Shown here: positions 50,899-59,873 of the stretch, piece by piece
Numbering within the stretch: position 1 is the stretch's first letter
Layout: every line of letters starts with the position of its first letter
Assembly (NCBI GenBank): GCA_031367715.1
Contig: JANLQJ010000066.1
Span: 1 to 64,000, forward strand
Source: JANYHF01 sp031367715
Lineage (GTDB): Bacteria; Pseudomonadota; Alphaproteobacteria; Rhizobiales; Hyphomicrobiaceae
Length of the DNA stretch: 64,000 bases
Reading direction: 5' to 3'
Notes under the pieces: model-generated
The model's input: only the letters and a program-made list of their open reading frames with translations
Told to the model about the DNA's origin: nothing
Database searches by the model: none
Made by a program: the position numbers and the translations under genes

Positions 50899-52242
50899 TC
50901 AGACCAACATACGCACAGGGTCCTCGATGTAGGCCTTGAACGCATTTAGCAGCGCCGCCCCCAGCGCGCCGTCGACCACCCGATGATCGCAGGACAACGT
51001 GCAACTCATCATGGTCGCGACGTCCACCTTGCCACCCACCACGATCGCTCGCTGCTCCCCCGCGCCGACCGCCAGGATGGTGGCGTGTGGCGGATTGATT
51101 ACGGCGTCGAAACTCTTGATGCCAAACATGCCAAGGTTGGAAATCGAGGTGGTGCCGCCCTGATATTCATGCGGGGCAAGTTTGCGCGAGCGCGCGCGGT
51201 TTGCCAGATCCTTCATCTCGTTCGATAATTCCGAAAGCGTTTTCAAGTCGGCATGACGAAGCACCGGCGTGAACAGTCCGCCCTCGACCGATACCGCAAC
51301 GCCGACGTCGATCCGCTTATGGCGCAACATGCCTTGTGTGGTCCAGGTGGCATTGGCCGCCGGCACATCGCGCAACGCCAGCGCCAGCGCCTTGATGACA
51401 AAGTCGTTGACCGAAAGCTTGTAGGCTGCCGGTCCATCCTTGGGCGAGCGGGCGTTCAGCCGCTCGCGCGCCGACAACAGCTGATCCAGCCGGCAATCGA
51501 CATTGAGATAGAAATGCGGGATCGTGACCGTGCTCTCGACCAGCCGCTTGGCGATGATCTTGCGCATGTTGTCGTGCGGCAGAATTTCGTAGGTGCCCTG
51601 CTCATAAAGCGCGAGGACCTTGTCGTCGGCCATCGGCTGCGGCAACGACAGCGCGGCTGAGGCAACAGCCAAGGGCGCCGCCGCGGCCGACAAATTGGCC
51701 GCTCCCGCCGGCACAGCTGCGGTGCGCGGCGCAACTCCCGAACCAGCCTTTTCGATATCGGCGCGCACAATACGTCCGTTTGGGCCGGAGCCCTTCAAGC
51801 TGGCGAGGGCCAGCCCCTTGTCATCCGCCATCCGGCGCGCCAAAGGCGAAGCAAAGATGCGGCCGTTGTTTGCTGGCTTTGAGGAGCTGCCCGTAGCTCG
51901 AGCGGCTGCGGCCGATACCGGTAGCGCGACCGGCTGCGACATGGCTGTTGCGCTACTGGCAGGCTTGGCAAGCGCTGCGACGGCGGCCTTGCCGTCCTCG
52001 CCCTCGGCCAACAGATACGCGATCTGGCTGTTCACTTTTACGCCTTCGGTACCCGCCGGAATCAGGATCTTGCCCACCGTGCCCTCATCGACCGCCTCGA
52101 CTTCCATGGTCGCCTTATCGGTCTCGATCTCGGCGATGACATCGCCCGAGCGCACTTTCTGGCCCTCGATGACGAGCCATTTGGCGAGCTTACCCTCCTC
52201 CATGGTGGGCGACAGCGCAGGCATCAGGATGGGTGTGGGCAT
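50899..52242 (-). CDS. pdhC: Pyruvate dehydrogenase E2, dihydrolipoyllysine acetyltransferase
   Basis: 447 residues. One N-terminal lipoyl domain has the lipoyl lysine in IETDKATMEVEAVDEG. After an Ala/Ser-rich linker comes the E1/E3-binding domain (IFASPLARRMADDKGLALASLKGSGPNGRIVRADIE). The catalytic domain ends with the active-site motif SCDHRVVDGALGAALLNAF. It transfers acetyl from lipoate to CoA. In the cluster it is separated from pdhB by an inserted Uma2-type gene. Confidence 0.96.
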   Translation of the reverse strand: MPTPILMPALSPTMEEGKLAKWLVIEGQKVRSGDVIAEIETDKATMEVEAVDEGTVGKILIPAGTEGVKVNSQIAYLLAEGEDGKAAVAALAKPASSATAMSQPVALPVSAAAARATGSSSKPANNGRIFASPLARRMADDKGLALASLKGSGPNGRIVRADIEKAGSGVAPRTAAVPAGAANLSAAAAPLAVASAALSLPQPMADDKVLALYEQGTYEILPHDNMRKIIAKRLVESTVTIPHFYLNVDCRLDQLLSARERLNARSPKDGPAAYKLSVNDFVIKALALALRDVPAANATWTTQGMLRHKRIDVGVAVSVEGGLFTPVLRHADLKTLSELSNEMKDLANRARSRKLAPHEYQGGTTSISNLGMFGIKSFDAVINPPHATILAVGAGEQRAIVVGGKVDVATMMSCTLSCDHRVVDGALGAALLNAFKAYIEDPVRMLV

Positions 52243-52284
52243 GGGGGGCTCGTCAGGGTCAAAGGTGGCGGTGCGCGAGGGGTG

Positions 52285-52884
52285 TCAGGTCTTGCTGATC
52301 TTGTCATAGGGCCAGAGGACCGCGAGGTCGAAAGTCAGTTCCGTGACAGGCGGGGCGGCAACTTTATCGGCGTGCTGGAATGTGCCGAACAGCTGCCACT
52401 TGCGCTCACTGAGTTCGAATACTTCCACAGTTCGAGTTCGTGGATCGAGATACCAAACGCGTGGAATGCCGACTCGAGCGTAAATCTTACTCTTGAGGTT
52501 GCGATCAGGATGCTCGGTCGATGGCGACAAGACCTCGCAAAGCCAATCTGGCGGGGTCTCGATCCAAGCCGTTGGCGGAAGGTCGGGCAATCGCTCGATA
52601 CGCCATGCCGCCAGATCTGGAACGACGACATCCCGCCCGAAATGCAACTCCTGTTCGGGCATGAAAAACCAACCACCCGGACCACCGTCGCCGAATTGAA
52701 ACGCAGGACCCAGCTTCCCTCCCAATGCAAAGGCTGACACCGCCTGCCTGGGTGCTGCCCGCGGATGTGTTACCAGTTCCCCGCCCAAAATCTCAGCAAC
52801 CAGATGCTCAGGCACCGCCTCCAGGTCGGCATAAGCCGCCTCTTTGCGGGCAGGTTCGCCCATAGCGCGTATGTCCTGCTGCAT
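52285..52884 (-). CDS. Uma2 family (DUF820) putative restriction-fold endonuclease
   Basis: 199 residues of the Uma2/DUF820 PD-(D/E)xK superfamily: AEILGGELVTHPRAAPRQA, LHFGRDVVVPDLAAWRIERLPDLPP (VPDLA is the catalytic Asp region), PDWLCEVLSPSTEHPDRNLKSKIYARVGIPRVWYLDPRTRTVEVF (ExLS...K). Proteins of this family are often expanded in cyanobacteria and appear sporadically elsewhere; their role is not established. It sits between pdhB (18 bases) and pdhC (42 bases), co-directional, so it was inserted into the pdh operon without breaking it. Confidence 0.88.
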   Translation of the reverse strand: MQQDIRAMGEPARKEAAYADLEAVPEHLVAEILGGELVTHPRAAPRQAVSAFALGGKLGPAFQFGDGGPGGWFFMPEQELHFGRDVVVPDLAAWRIERLPDLPPTAWIETPPDWLCEVLSPSTEHPDRNLKSKIYARVGIPRVWYLDPRTRTVEVFELSERKWQLFGTFQHADKVAAPPVTELTFDLAVLWPYDKISKT

Positions 52885-52902
52885 AGCGCCCCACCGACCC
52901 GT

Positions 52903-54261
52903 CTAACGATTGCACACCTTGCGCGCCGCTTCGACCACCTTGGCGGTGTTCGGCAGCGCCAGTTTCTCGAGGTTGGCGGCGTACGGCATCGGCACGTCCT
53001 CGCCCGAGACCTTGGTCGGCGGCGCATCGAGATAGTCGAACGCCTCCAGTGCCACCCGCGCGCAGATTTCCGAGCCGATCGAGCACACCGGATAGCTCTC
53101 ATCGACCGTTACGATGCGATTGGTGCGTTTCACGCTCTCGATTACGGTGGCCATATCGAGCGGACGCAGCGTGCGCAGATCGATGACTTCGGCCTCGATG
53201 CCGGACTTGAGCAGTTCCTCAGCGGCGGCCATCGCATAGCTCATGCCGCGCGAGAACGAGACGATGGTGACATCGCGGCCCGGACGCACGATCTTGGCCT
53301 TGCCGATCGGCACCAGCCAGTCCGCCACATCGGGTACCGGAAAGCTCTGGCCATAGAGCAGCTCGTTTTCCAGGAACACCACCGGATTGGGGTCGCGGAT
53401 GGCCGATTTCAGCAAACCCTTGGCATCGGCCGCCGTCCAGGGCGCGACCACCTTCAGGCCGGGGATATGAGCGTACCAGGACGAATACTCCTGGCTGTGC
53501 TGGGCCGCCACGCGCGCCGCCGCTCCGTTCGGCCCGCGAAACACGATCGGACAGCGCATCTGGCCGCCCGACATATAGAGCGTCTTGCCGGCCGAATTAA
53601 TGATGTGGTCGATCGCCTGCATGGCGAAGTTCCAAGTCATGAATTCGACGATTGGCCGCAACCCCGCCAGAGCTGCGCCGACTCCGACGCCGGTAAAGCC
53701 ATATTCCGTGATCGGCGTATCGATCACGCGCCGCGCCCCGAACTCGTCCAGCAGACCTTGCGAAATCTTGTAGGCGCCCTGGTATTGGGCCACCTCCTCG
53801 CCCATCAAGAACACGTCGGGATCGCGGCGCATCTCCTCGGCCATGGCGTCGCGTAACGCATCGCGCACGGTCGTCGCCACCATCTTGGTGCCGGCAGCAA
53901 GCTCGGGTTCGCTGGCCGCTAGCGCCGGGATGGCTGCTGGTGCCATGCCCGGTGCCGCCGGCATCGTTGCCGTAGCAGCCGCAAGCTTGGCCGCGGGTGC
54001 CGCCACCCCTGCAGCCTCACCATTGATCATGATGACGGCAATCGGCGTATTCACCTTCACCCCTTCGGTGCCGGCCGGCACCAGGATCTGCCCCAGCACG
54101 CCGTCATCGACCGCCTCGACTTCCATGGTCGCCTTGTCGGTCTCGATTTCGGCGATGACGTCACCCGGCTTGATCCGCTTGCCGACGCTGACCAGCCATT
54201 TGGCAAGCTTACCCTCTTCCATCGTCGGCGACAGCGCGGGCATCAGGATTTCGGTTGGCAT
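52903..54261 (-). CDS. pdhB: Pyruvate dehydrogenase E1 subunit beta with N-terminal lipoyl domain
   Basis: 452 residues. The first 80 are a lipoyl domain (lipoyl Lys in IETDKATMEVEAVDDG), then an Ala-rich linker, then the E1-beta transketolase-like domain: VFLMGEEVAQYQGAYKISQGLLDEFGARRVIDTPITEYGFTGVGVGAALAGLRPIVEF and the C-terminal VDESYPVCSIGSEICARVALEAFDYLDAPPTKVSGEDVPMPYA. A lipoyl domain on E1-beta is characteristic of many alphaproteobacterial PDH complexes. It pairs with pdhA. Confidence 0.96.
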   Translation of the reverse strand: MPTEILMPALSPTMEEGKLAKWLVSVGKRIKPGDVIAEIETDKATMEVEAVDDGVLGQILVPAGTEGVKVNTPIAVIMINGEAAGVAAPAAKLAAATATMPAAPGMAPAAIPALAASEPELAAGTKMVATTVRDALRDAMAEEMRRDPDVFLMGEEVAQYQGAYKISQGLLDEFGARRVIDTPITEYGFTGVGVGAALAGLRPIVEFMTWNFAMQAIDHIINSAGKTLYMSGGQMRCPIVFRGPNGAAARVAAQHSQEYSSWYAHIPGLKVVAPWTAADAKGLLKSAIRDPNPVVFLENELLYGQSFPVPDVADWLVPIGKAKIVRPGRDVTIVSFSRGMSYAMAAAEELLKSGIEAEVIDLRTLRPLDMATVIESVKRTNRIVTVDESYPVCSIGSEICARVALEAFDYLDAPPTKVSGEDVPMPYAANLEKLALPNTAKVVEAARKVCNR

Positions 54262-54316
54262 CGTTCATCTCACATTCGGCTCGCAACACGGGACGGCTGA
54301 CGGCGCGGGGGCAGGA

Positions 54317-55381
54317 TCAGACAGCAACCGTGACGTCGGTATAAAGCTCGCTGGCATCGGGCTCTGGGTTGGTCTGCGAGAATTCTGCCGCATCGTTGAC
54401 GATCAAGCGGATTTCGCTGTCGACCTTTTTCAAATCGGCTTCGCTCGACCAGCCGCGCTCGACCAGCCGCCGTCCGACCTGCTCAATCGGGTCGTGCTCA
54501 TTGCGCATCTTGTCGACCTCCTCGCGGGTGCGGTACTTGGCCGGGTCCGACATCGAGTGACCGCGATAACGGTAGGTTTGCATCTCCAGAATGTACGGCC
54601 CCTGGCCTTCGCGGGCGCGCGTCACCGCCCGGTCGGCAGCGGCCTTGACGGCGCGTACATCCATGCCGTCCACATCCTCGCCCGGAATATCGAAGGAACG
54701 GCCGCGCTGATACAGATGGGTGGTCGAAGACGCCCGCTCGACACTGGTGCCCATGCCGTATTTGTTGTTCTCGATCACATAGATGACCGGCAGGCTCCAG
54801 AGCTTGGCCATGTTGAAGCTCTCATAGACCTGGCCCTGGTTGGCTGCGCCGTCACCGAAATAGGTCAGACTGACATTGTCATTGCCGCGATAGCGGTTGG
54901 CAAACGCCAGTCCCGTGCCCAACGGCACCTGCCCGGCGACGATGCCATGGCCGCCAAAAAAGCCCCTCTCGACCGAGAACATGTGCATCGAGCCGCCCTT
55001 GCCGCGCGAATAGCCGTCGCGCCGCCCGGTCAGTTCGGCCATCACGCCCTTGGCCTCCATGCCGCAGGCCAGCATATGGCCGTGATCGCGATAGCCTGTG
55101 ATCACCTGATCGCCCGCCTTCAGCGCCATCTGCATGCCGACCACCACCGCCTCCTGGCCAATATAGAGATGGCAAAAGCCGCCGATGAAACCCATGCCAT
55201 AGAGCTGGCCGGCTTTTTCCTCGAAGCGCCGGATCAAAAGCATCTGCCGATAGGCGGCAACCTCCTGCTCCCGGCTGAACTCTGCGAACTGTATATGGCC
55301 ATTTATTCCGGCAATCGCAGCGTTGCTGCCCGTCGTTGCTTCGGTGGCGTTCAACGGCGCGATGATTGGCGTGAGCGGCAC
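54317..55381 (-). CDS. pdhA: Pyruvate dehydrogenase E1 subunit alpha
   Basis: A thiamin-diphosphate-dependent decarboxylase subunit of 354 residues. MLLIRRFEEKAGQLYGMGFIGGFCHLYIGQEAV, the ThDP motif TYFGDGAANQGQVYESFNMAKLWSLPVIYVIENN (GDG...NN), and the phosphorylation-loop region YRGHSMSDPAKYRTREEVDKM are all present. The start is GTG at 55381 with GGGAGGA six bases upstream. It is first in the pdh cluster, 187 bp from the divergent radical SAM gene. Confidence 0.96.
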   Translation of the reverse strand: MPLTPIIAPLNATEATTGSNAAIAGINGHIQFAEFSREQEVAAYRQMLLIRRFEEKAGQLYGMGFIGGFCHLYIGQEAVVVGMQMALKAGDQVITGYRDHGHMLACGMEAKGVMAELTGRRDGYSRGKGGSMHMFSVERGFFGGHGIVAGQVPLGTGLAFANRYRGNDNVSLTYFGDGAANQGQVYESFNMAKLWSLPVIYVIENNKYGMGTSVERASSTTHLYQRGRSFDIPGEDVDGMDVRAVKAAADRAVTRAREGQGPYILEMQTYRYRGHSMSDPAKYRTREEVDKMRNEHDPIEQVGRRLVERGWSSEADLKKVDSEIRLIVNDAAEFSQTNPEPDASELYTDVTVAV

Positions 55382-55488
55382 CTGAGTCCTCCCGGAAACT
55401 GCGAATGTTTTTCAACTCTTTACACGAGCCGTTCAGCGCCCGCTAGCAGCTGACTAAAATTCCTATCATGGATTGGTTGAGTTTTTAT

Positions 55489-55503
55489 GTTCTGTTTTTG
55501 TTC
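55489..55503. promoter_or_regulatory. LexA (SOS) box, alphaproteobacterial type
   Basis: GTTCTGTTTTTGTTC is a perfect GTTC-N7-GTTC direct repeat, the operator form used by LexA in alphaproteobacteria. It lies 66 bp upstream of the radical SAM ATG and 108 bp upstream of pdhA. Overlapping its right half is an 8-bp inverted repeat (TTTGTTCT...AGAACAAA, about 55497-55520). Position favours control of the radical SAM gene. Confidence 0.7.
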
Positions 55504-55568
55504 TTGTCGTTGAGAACAAACCGTGCTAGGGATGGCTTCCTAACCTGAGGTGACAGGACAGGCCAACG

Positions 55569-56675
55569 ATGCAAGAGATCAAACAGCCAGAGACTGTAAA
55601 CGCGGTTGCCGTGCACAGTGAGCGCCGTCGCGGACGCGGTGCACACGCCAATGTCAGCGGCCGCTTCGAGCGCGAGAGCCGGCATGACACGGACGACGGC
55701 TGGGCTAGCCTGGACGATTTGGCGCCGTTTGCAACCACCGTCGGTATCGATGCCGCGCGCACTATCATCACCACCAACCGATCGCCCGACATCAGCTTCG
55801 ATCAGTCAATCAATCCCTATCGCGGCTGCGAGCATGGCTGCATCTATTGCTATGCCAGGCCTTCACATTGCTATCTGGGGTTGTCGGCGGGACTGGATTT
55901 CGAGAGCCAGTTGTTTGCCAAGCCAAACGCTGCCGAGTTGCTGGAACGAGAGCTGGCGCGGCCATCCTATAAACCTAAAGTGATCGCGCTTGGCGCTAAT
56001 ACCGACCCTTATCAGCCGATCGAGCGTACCTGGCGGATCTCGCGCGAGATTCTGCAAGTGCTGGCCACCGCCCGCCATCCGGTCGGTATCGTTACCAAGT
56101 CGGCGCTGGTCACGCGCGATATCGACATTCTGGCGCCGATGGCCCGCGATGGCCTGGTCAAGGTGGCGCTGTCGGTAACCACGCTCGATCGCATGACCGC
56201 GCGCAAGATGGAGCCACGGGCGAGCACACCGGACAAGCGACTGCAGGCAATCCGGGAGCTGAGTGAGGCTGGCATCCCAACTGCGGTGATGGTGGCGCCG
56301 ATCATTCCCGCCATCAACGACAGCGAGATCGAGGCCATTTTAGCGGCGGCACGCGATGCCGGGGCCAGCGAGGCCGGCTCTGTGCTGTTGCGGCTGCCGC
56401 TGGAGATCAAGGAGCTGTTCCACAGTTGGCTGGCCGATCAATATCCCGACCGCGCCGAGCGTGTGATCTCGATCTTGCGCTGCATGCGCGGCGGCAAGGA
56501 CTATGACGCGCGCTGGTTCGAGCGGCAAAAGGGGACGGGTCCCTATGCCGAGCTGATCGCCCAGCGCTTTCGTCTGGCGTTGCGCAGACTAGCACTCAAT
56601 GAGCGCAAATACCGGCTGCGCACCGACTTGTTTACGCGGCCGGTTATCAGGGGAGGACAGCTTGCGTTGTTTTAG
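55569..56675 (+). CDS. SplB-like (PA0069 family) radical SAM protein
   Basis: 368 residues. The radical SAM cluster motif is YRGCEHGCIYCYARPSH (CxxxCxxC) near residue 89. Upstream is the family block TIITTNRSPDISFDQSINPYRGC, and downstream KVIALGANTDPYQPIERTWRISREIL and PVGIVTKSALVTRDIDIL. COG1533 includes spore photoproduct lyase, but this branch is widespread in non-sporulating bacteria and its substrate is unproven. The LexA box 66 bp upstream suggests a DNA-damage function. rnhB follows closely and may be co-transcribed. Confidence 0.9.
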   Translation: MQEIKQPETVNAVAVHSERRRGRGAHANVSGRFERESRHDTDDGWASLDDLAPFATTVGIDAARTIITTNRSPDISFDQSINPYRGCEHGCIYCYARPSHCYLGLSAGLDFESQLFAKPNAAELLERELARPSYKPKVIALGANTDPYQPIERTWRISREILQVLATARHPVGIVTKSALVTRDIDILAPMARDGLVKVALSVTTLDRMTARKMEPRASTPDKRLQAIRELSEAGIPTAVMVAPIIPAINDSEIEAILAAARDAGASEAGSVLLRLPLEIKELFHSWLADQYPDRAERVISILRCMRGGKDYDARWFERQKGTGPYAELIAQRFRLALRRLALNERKYRLRTDLFTRPVIRGGQLALF

Positions 56676-56686
56676 GAGCGTTGGCG

Positions 56687-57379
56687 ATGCCACGAGCTAG
56701 CGGGAGCAGGCCCCCGACGCAGCCTGATTTCAAAGTCGAGCGCCAGCATATGCTGGCCGGCCGGGCTCGCGTGGTTGGCATTGACGAGGCCGGAATTGGC
56801 CCTTGGGCGGGACCGGTCGTGGCCGCCGCAGTCTGCCTCGATCCGCTGCACCTGCCGATTGGCGTGCGTGACAGCAAGACGCTGACGGCGGCGCGCCGCG
56901 AGGACTGCTTTGCTGCGATCCTGCGGCTGGCCCACGTCGGCGTCGGCGTCGCCGACGTGGCACGGATCGATCGCGACAATGTCCTGCGCGCCAGCCAGTG
57001 GGCTATGGCGCAAGCCGTCGCAAAACTGGATTTTGTGCCTGACCTGGCCCTGGTAGACGGCAAACACGCGCCGAAACTGAGCTGCTCGGTCGCGGCGATG
57101 GTCGACGGCGATGCGTTGATCCTATCGATTGCGGCGGCTTCAATCGTCGCCAAGGTGACGCGCGACCGTATCATGGTTGAGTTGTCGGCGCTGCATCCAG
57201 GCTATGGCTTTGACAAGCACAAGGGTTACGGCACGGCCGAACATCGCGCCGCGATTGCCCGGCTCGGTGTGATTGCTGCGCATCGGCGGTCCTTCAGGCC
57301 GATCCAGGAGGCGATTGCTGCGGCCATGGCGGAAACGACCGGCCCGCCGTTAACCCATGGGGCGGCCAAACTGGAGTAA
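56687..57379 (+). CDS. rnhB: Ribonuclease HII
   Basis: Removes ribonucleotides from DNA and RNA primers. 230 residues with catalytic DEAG in VVGIDEAGIGPWAGPVVAAAV, the second Asp in LALVDGKHAPKL (family DGN/K variant), and SIVAKVTRDRIMVELSALHPGYGFDKHKGYGTAEHRAAI, the RNase HII C-terminal signature. The ATG at 56687 has AGGAG nine bases before; a TTG at 56681 is less likely. It lies 11 bases after the radical SAM gene and upstream of ccrM, an order common in alphaproteobacteria. Confidence 0.96.
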   Translation: MPRASGSRPPTQPDFKVERQHMLAGRARVVGIDEAGIGPWAGPVVAAAVCLDPLHLPIGVRDSKTLTAARREDCFAAILRLAHVGVGVADVARIDRDNVLRASQWAMAQAVAKLDFVPDLALVDGKHAPKLSCSVAAMVDGDALILSIAAASIVAKVTRDRIMVELSALHPGYGFDKHKGYGTAEHRAAIARLGVIAAHRRSFRPIQEAIAAAMAETTGPPLTHGAAKLE

Positions 57380-57450
57380 GGTTCGTGTAATTGCGCCAGA
57401 TCGATATGACGGCGTCGGGTAGATTTCAGTGCAGCAGGCGTGAAACCAGT

Positions 57451-58566
57451 ATGCGTGAGCGTTCCAATGGCGTGACGGCGGACAACTTTGCCTGCAACCG
57501 CATCCTAATCGGCGATTGCCTGGCCGAACTGGCCGCATTGCCGGACGGTTGCATCGACTTGGTGTTTGCCGACCCGCCTTACAATCTCCAGCTGGACGGC
57601 GACCTGTTGCGGCCCAACAACACCGTGGTCGACGGCGTGCACCAGGATTGGGACAAGTTTCTAAGCTTTGCCGACTATGACCGCTTCACGCGGGCCTGGC
57701 TGACGCAGTGCCGGCGCGTTCTCAAACCCAACGGCGCGCTCTGGCTGATCGGCTCCTATCACAATATTTTCCGGCTTGGCACGGCGCTGCAGGACCTTGG
57801 TTTCTGGATCCTCAATGATGTCATCTGGCGCAAGACCAACCCGATGCCGAATTTCCGCGGCCGCCGCCTGACCAATGCGCATGAGACGCTGATCTGGGCC
57901 TCGCGCAGTCCGGCTTCGCGCTACACCTTCAACTACGATAGCATGAAGGCGCTGAACGACGATCTGCAGATGCGTTCGGACTGGCTGCTGCCAATCTGCA
58001 GCGGCCCTGAACGGCTGAAGGACTGCGCCGGGCGCAAGGCGCATCCAACCCAGAAACCCGAAGCGTTGCTACAGCGCGTGCTGCTGGCCTCCTCGCTGCC
58101 GGGCGACGTCGTGCTGGACCCGTTTTTCGGAACCGGCACCACTGGCGCTGCTGCGCGCCGACTCGGCCGCCAGTACATCGGTATCGAGCGCGACCCGACC
58201 TATGCCCGCATCGCCGAGGCGCGTATCGCCAGTGTCGAACCGCTGCCTGCCAGCGCGCTGGACTTAGGGCTGGGCAAACGGGCCGAGCCGCGCGTTGCCT
58301 TTGGCACCATCATCGAGCTTGGCATCATGCCCGCTGGCAGCCGCCTGTTTGACGAACGCCGGCGTCACACGGCCGAAGTGCGCGCCGACGGCACCCTGGT
58401 GCATGGCGAACTGTCCGGTTCCATTCACAAGCTCGGCGCCACTCTGCAGGGCCGGCCGGCCTGCAATGGCTGGACCTTTTGGCACTTCGAACGCGCCGGT
58501 CACCTTAAGCCGATCGATGAATTGCGCGCCCAGGCGCGAAAGCAGCTCGGCATGGCCGCCGAATAG
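57451..58566 (+). CDS. ccrM: CcrM-type DNA adenine methyltransferase (GANTC)
   Basis: A cell-cycle N6-adenine methyltransferase. 371 residues from the ATG at 57451. It has the catalytic motif VFADPPYNLQLDGDLLRPNN (DPPY), SAM motif FFGTGTTGAAARRLGRQYIGIERD, and the C-terminal CcrM extension (about residues 275-371, RLFDERRRHTAEVRADGTLVHGELSGSIHKLGA...WTFWHFE) that distinguishes CcrM from solitary relatives. In this lineage it methylates GANTC at the end of replication. Alternative starts at 57406 (ATG) and 57391 (TTG) lack ribosome-binding sites; the chosen length fits the family. Confidence 0.93.
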   Translation: MRERSNGVTADNFACNRILIGDCLAELAALPDGCIDLVFADPPYNLQLDGDLLRPNNTVVDGVHQDWDKFLSFADYDRFTRAWLTQCRRVLKPNGALWLIGSYHNIFRLGTALQDLGFWILNDVIWRKTNPMPNFRGRRLTNAHETLIWASRSPASRYTFNYDSMKALNDDLQMRSDWLLPICSGPERLKDCAGRKAHPTQKPEALLQRVLLASSLPGDVVLDPFFGTGTTGAAARRLGRQYIGIERDPTYARIAEARIASVEPLPASALDLGLGKRAEPRVAFGTIIELGIMPAGSRLFDERRRHTAEVRADGTLVHGELSGSIHKLGATLQGRPACNGWTFWHFERAGHLKPIDELRAQARKQLGMAAE

Positions 58567-58591
58567 CGGGCAGTCGAAGAAAGTGAGCAGG

Positions 58592-59032
58592 TTAAATCAA
58601 TCCGAGCGCCAGCAGCTCGGCACGCATGGCTAGCGGCAGGCGGGAGATGTCGCCGCCAAAGCCACCTGCCAGATCGGCAGGCGCTTCGTCGGCTGCCAAA
58701 TAGCGCCAGCCCTGAAAGGCACGGCGCGGCACCGGGCGCACCGGCACCAGCTCAGGCGACAGAATGATATCGCAGCGCGCTATGCCATCATCACCGGTGA
58801 CGGGCACCAAATCGAGGATCGGCTGGCGCACCTGCACTGCGGCCTTGATCACCCAGTACAGCGAGCCCTGGCCGATGATCTCAACGCCTCGCCTGGGAAA
58901 CATGCGCGTGCGATGCCAAAGGCGGGCCGCACGGCGCTCCTTGCGCGCCGAGTTGAGCTTTTCCTCCTGCCATTGGCGCAGGTCCTCGATCGAGGTGCAG
59001 CCGACGCAGAGTTTGATCAAATGGAGTGCCAT
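58592..59032 (-). CDS. DUF1489 family protein
   Basis: 146 residues: MALHLIKLCVGCTSIEDLRQWQ at the start, HRTRMFPRRGVEIIGQGSLYWVIKAAVQVRQPILDLVPV, and a C-terminal PRRAFQGWRYLAADEAPADL. These are the conserved blocks of DUF1489, an alphaproteobacterial family found next to ccrM or other core genes. Soluble, function unknown. The next 209 bp (59033-59241) contain only the promoter and ribosome-binding site of the bufferin gene. Confidence 0.9.
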   Translation of the reverse strand: MALHLIKLCVGCTSIEDLRQWQEEKLNSARKERRAARLWHRTRMFPRRGVEIIGQGSLYWVIKAAVQVRQPILDLVPVTGDDGIARCDIILSPELVPVRPVPRRAFQGWRYLAADEAPADLAGGFGGDISRLPLAMRAELLALGLI

Positions 59033-59241
59033 CAGTTGGTTATCCCATCGCGGACCGGCAATCGCAATCCATCCTGCTCAGCCGCGCTTCAACGCCTGTG
59101 GATTTCCATGCAGATGCAGGTTTTTAGGCTCACAAACTCGTGAAAACGATGTGAGCTGCAATAACGTGCCATTGATTGGCCAGAACCGAGCAAGCGTGAC
59201 TAATCTGTGCTGGTCGTAACCCCATACGGGAGGATTCTACC

Positions 59242-59514
59242 GTGAAACTCAACAAGACCTCGGGCACCGTGCTCGCCGCCACCGCTGCCGCCATGATCCT
59301 TGGTGGTCTGATCGCCTCGGCCCCGTCGGCCAAGGCCGACGGCATGAAGACCGGCCATTGCGTCGGCGTCAACGCCTGCAAGGGCAACAGCTCGTGCAAG
59401 TCGGGCGCCAGCTCCTGCAAGGGCCAGAACTCCTGCAAGGGCCAGGGTTGGGTCGAGCTGACATCTGACCAGTGCAAGCAGGTCGGCGGCAAGTTCGAAA
59501 TGCCGGCTGGCTGA
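59242..59514 (+). CDS. bufA: Bufferin-type metallophore precursor 1
   Basis: 90 residues from GTG, with GGGAGGA nine bases upstream. A signal peptide (about residues 1-32, ending SAKA-DGM) exports it to the periplasm. The mature chain is Gly/Ser/Lys-rich with six cysteines, most in repeated CKG/CKS units: HCVGVNACKGNSSCK, SSCKGQNSCKGQGWVEL, and a final DQCKQVGG. This pattern matches the bufferin precursors (BufA2-like), RiPPs whose Cys residues are converted by a DUF692 MNIO enzyme into thiooxazole-type groups that bind copper. The modifying genes lie 730 bp downstream. Confidence 0.85.
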   Translation: MKLNKTSGTVLAATAAAMILGGLIASAPSAKADGMKTGHCVGVNACKGNSSCKSGASSCKGQNSCKGQGWVELTSDQCKQVGGKFEMPAG

Positions 59515-59541
59515 TCGCGTCCGTCGCACTGCATCGGATTG

Positions 59542-59573
59542 GCGTCCGCACGGCTTGCCCTGCGGACGCTTTC
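59542..59573 (+). terminator. Terminator after bufferin precursor 1
   Basis: GCGTCCGCA-CGGCTTGCCC-TGCGGACGC is a perfect nine-pair hairpin followed by TTTCG, 28 bases after the stop. It makes precursor 1 an independent transcription unit or limits read-through into the rest of the locus. Confidence 0.65.
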
Positions 59574-59653
59574 GTATAAGCACTTAATTCCGTTGACTAA
59601 TTCGTAGTGGACGGTGACTTATCCTTGATGTCCCAAAGCCCCGGACATGACGC

Positions 59654-59873
59654 CTCGTGTTCCGTACCATTCAAATGATCCACATTTTTCATCCTCGGGC
59701 TTGTCCCCGGGCCCCATGGATCGACTTACGCCGAAGCCTGTTGTGGAGGCCTTATAGCGCTGTTTCGGCCGTCATTACACAAGCGCGGCCGCACGGCTCG
59801 AACCCAACTGGGTCCCCGGGACAAGCCCGAGGATGATACTGATGGGTACTAATTGAATGAGTCACAACACGAG
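59654..59873. mobile_element. MITE-like palindromic element, about 220 bp
   Basis: The ends are inverted repeats of about 50 bases. The left end reads CTCGTGTTCCGTACCATTC, then CATCCTCGGGCTTGTCCCC; the right end reads GGGACAAGCCCGAGGATGAT, then AATGAGTCACAACACGAG. The interior has no coding potential. The same ends flank the IS4 remnant at 27535-28133. With no transposase of its own it looks like a non-autonomous element. It separates the two bufferin precursor genes. Confidence 0.75.
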
